Source of the DNA: a bacterium
GTDB lineage: Bacteria; UBP14; UBA6098; JAFGQG01
Direction: 5' to 3'
NCBI GenBank assembly: GCA_016930435.1
Contig: JAFGGQ010000091.1
Location: 1 to 13,693, forward strand
DNA: 13,693 nucleotides
The translations under genes and the position numbers were made by a program. The notes beneath the pieces were generated by a model. It worked only from the letters and a program-made list of their open reading frames with translations. It was not told where the DNA came from and searched no databases. This document shows, piece by piece, positions 13,328 to 13,693 of the stretch (position 1 is its first letter; the number at the start of each line of letters is the position of its first letter).

Positions 13328-13693
13328 ATTGTTGAACTTCCCCAGAAAGTGTACGCTAAAATGGGGGCAAGTAATGTTATATACCAATTATTTTGATGGT
13401 CCTGAAGTACAAGGATGCTGTTAAAAAGCTGCATTACAAAGAAAAGTAATAAACCCATAAGAATAAAAATAACCTCCACGTTTTCCCGAATATTTTCCCT
13501 AATAATATTATGGAGAACCATTATAGAAATACCTATTTTAATAAGCAAGGTTAAAAAATCAACCAGATTGAGGGGTTCATAGGTTTTGAAAACCAAATTC
13601 ATGGTCATTCCTACAATTATCAGTATAGCAAGTCCCAGAAATGAAAAGAGCAGAAATCTTTTCTGTTTCAGGATATCAGCGCTAATATAAAAA
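13291..13693 (-). CDS. multi-pass membrane protein, N-terminus cut off by the window edge
   Basis: The minus-strand frame is open from the window edge to TAG at 13291-13293, giving the last 133 residues. An internal ATG at 13608 is not the likely start, because 28 hydrophobic-rich codons without a stop precede it. Four membrane helices are visible, around LLFSFLGLAILIIVG, FLTLLIKIGISIMVL, FILMGLLLFFVMQLF and ITLLAPILAYTFWG. A charged loop (HNIIRENIRENVE) lies between the second and third, and a basic tail (HRFKYKYSW) ends the protein. I do not recognise the family. Its 3' end overlaps the diguanylate cyclase start by 37 bp, so the two are probably cotranscribed and the protein may work with the cyclase, for example as a membrane partner. 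This stretch is visibly more A/T-rich than the plus-strand genes. Confidence 0.7.
   Translation of the reverse strand, partial: FYISADILKQKRFLLFSFLGLAILIIVGMTMNLVFKTYEPLNLVDFLTLLIKIGISIMVLHNIIRENIRENVEVIFILMGLLLFFVMQLFNSILVLQDHQNNWYITLLAPILAYTFWGSSTIWIHRFKYKYSW

Noticed and set aside
13328-13387. Longer N-terminus of the diguanylate cyclase starting at 13387
   Set aside because: The codon there is TTG, it lies deep inside the upstream membrane gene, and the ATG at 13327 has GGGGAA at good spacing just before the membrane segment.

Overview
The window looks like chromosomal DNA of an uncultured FCB-group bacterium (Bacteroidetes, Fibrobacteres and the related candidate phyla such as Cloacimonadota, WOR-3, KSB1 or Zixibacteria). 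The clues are a giant Ig-repeat secreted protein ending in a FlgD/type IX-sorting-like C-terminal domain (NPFSPN...ND, WNGLDDKGK, KGVYIYVI) and a PorV-like outer-membrane barrel (GMGGAF...NPAG) next to it. I cannot place it more finely by eye. There is no sign of plasmid, phage, insertion sequence or CRISPR.

Plus strand, 1-8821: the 3' tail of an upstream gene (1-87) resembles part of the Ig repeat in the following gene. Next come a 1940-residue secreted Ig-repeat protein (132-5954) and, 44 bp later, a 940-residue fusion protein (5999-8821). The fusion joins a predicted outer-membrane beta-barrel, a CARDB-like domain, two OmpA-type peptidoglycan-binding domains and a FlgD-like Ig domain. The pair recalls the Bacteroidetes arrangement of a large adhesin beside its PorP/SprF-type barrel (SprB/SprF), with the cell-wall anchor built into the barrel protein. 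My reading is that the first protein is a surface filament or adhesin and the second helps export it or hold it at the cell surface.

Middle, 8822-9167: a promoter-like TTGACA and a tRNA-Val(UAC), then about 200 bp without a gene. This stretch holds a perfect 18-bp palindrome inside a longer imperfect hairpin, flanked by two further inverted-repeat pairs. It sits between convergent transcripts and probably terminates the minus-strand one.

Minus strand, 13693-9168, read right to left: the C-terminal 133 residues of a multi-pass membrane protein (cut by the window edge), a three-PAS-domain membrane diguanylate cyclase (start overlaps the membrane gene by 37 bp), and a small HELGH membrane protein that looks like a metalloprotease (3 bp after the cyclase). 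These three are packed like an operon. After a 160-bp gap with its own promoter-like sequence comes a class II CPD photolyase starting with GTG. The two halves of the window have no obvious functional link.
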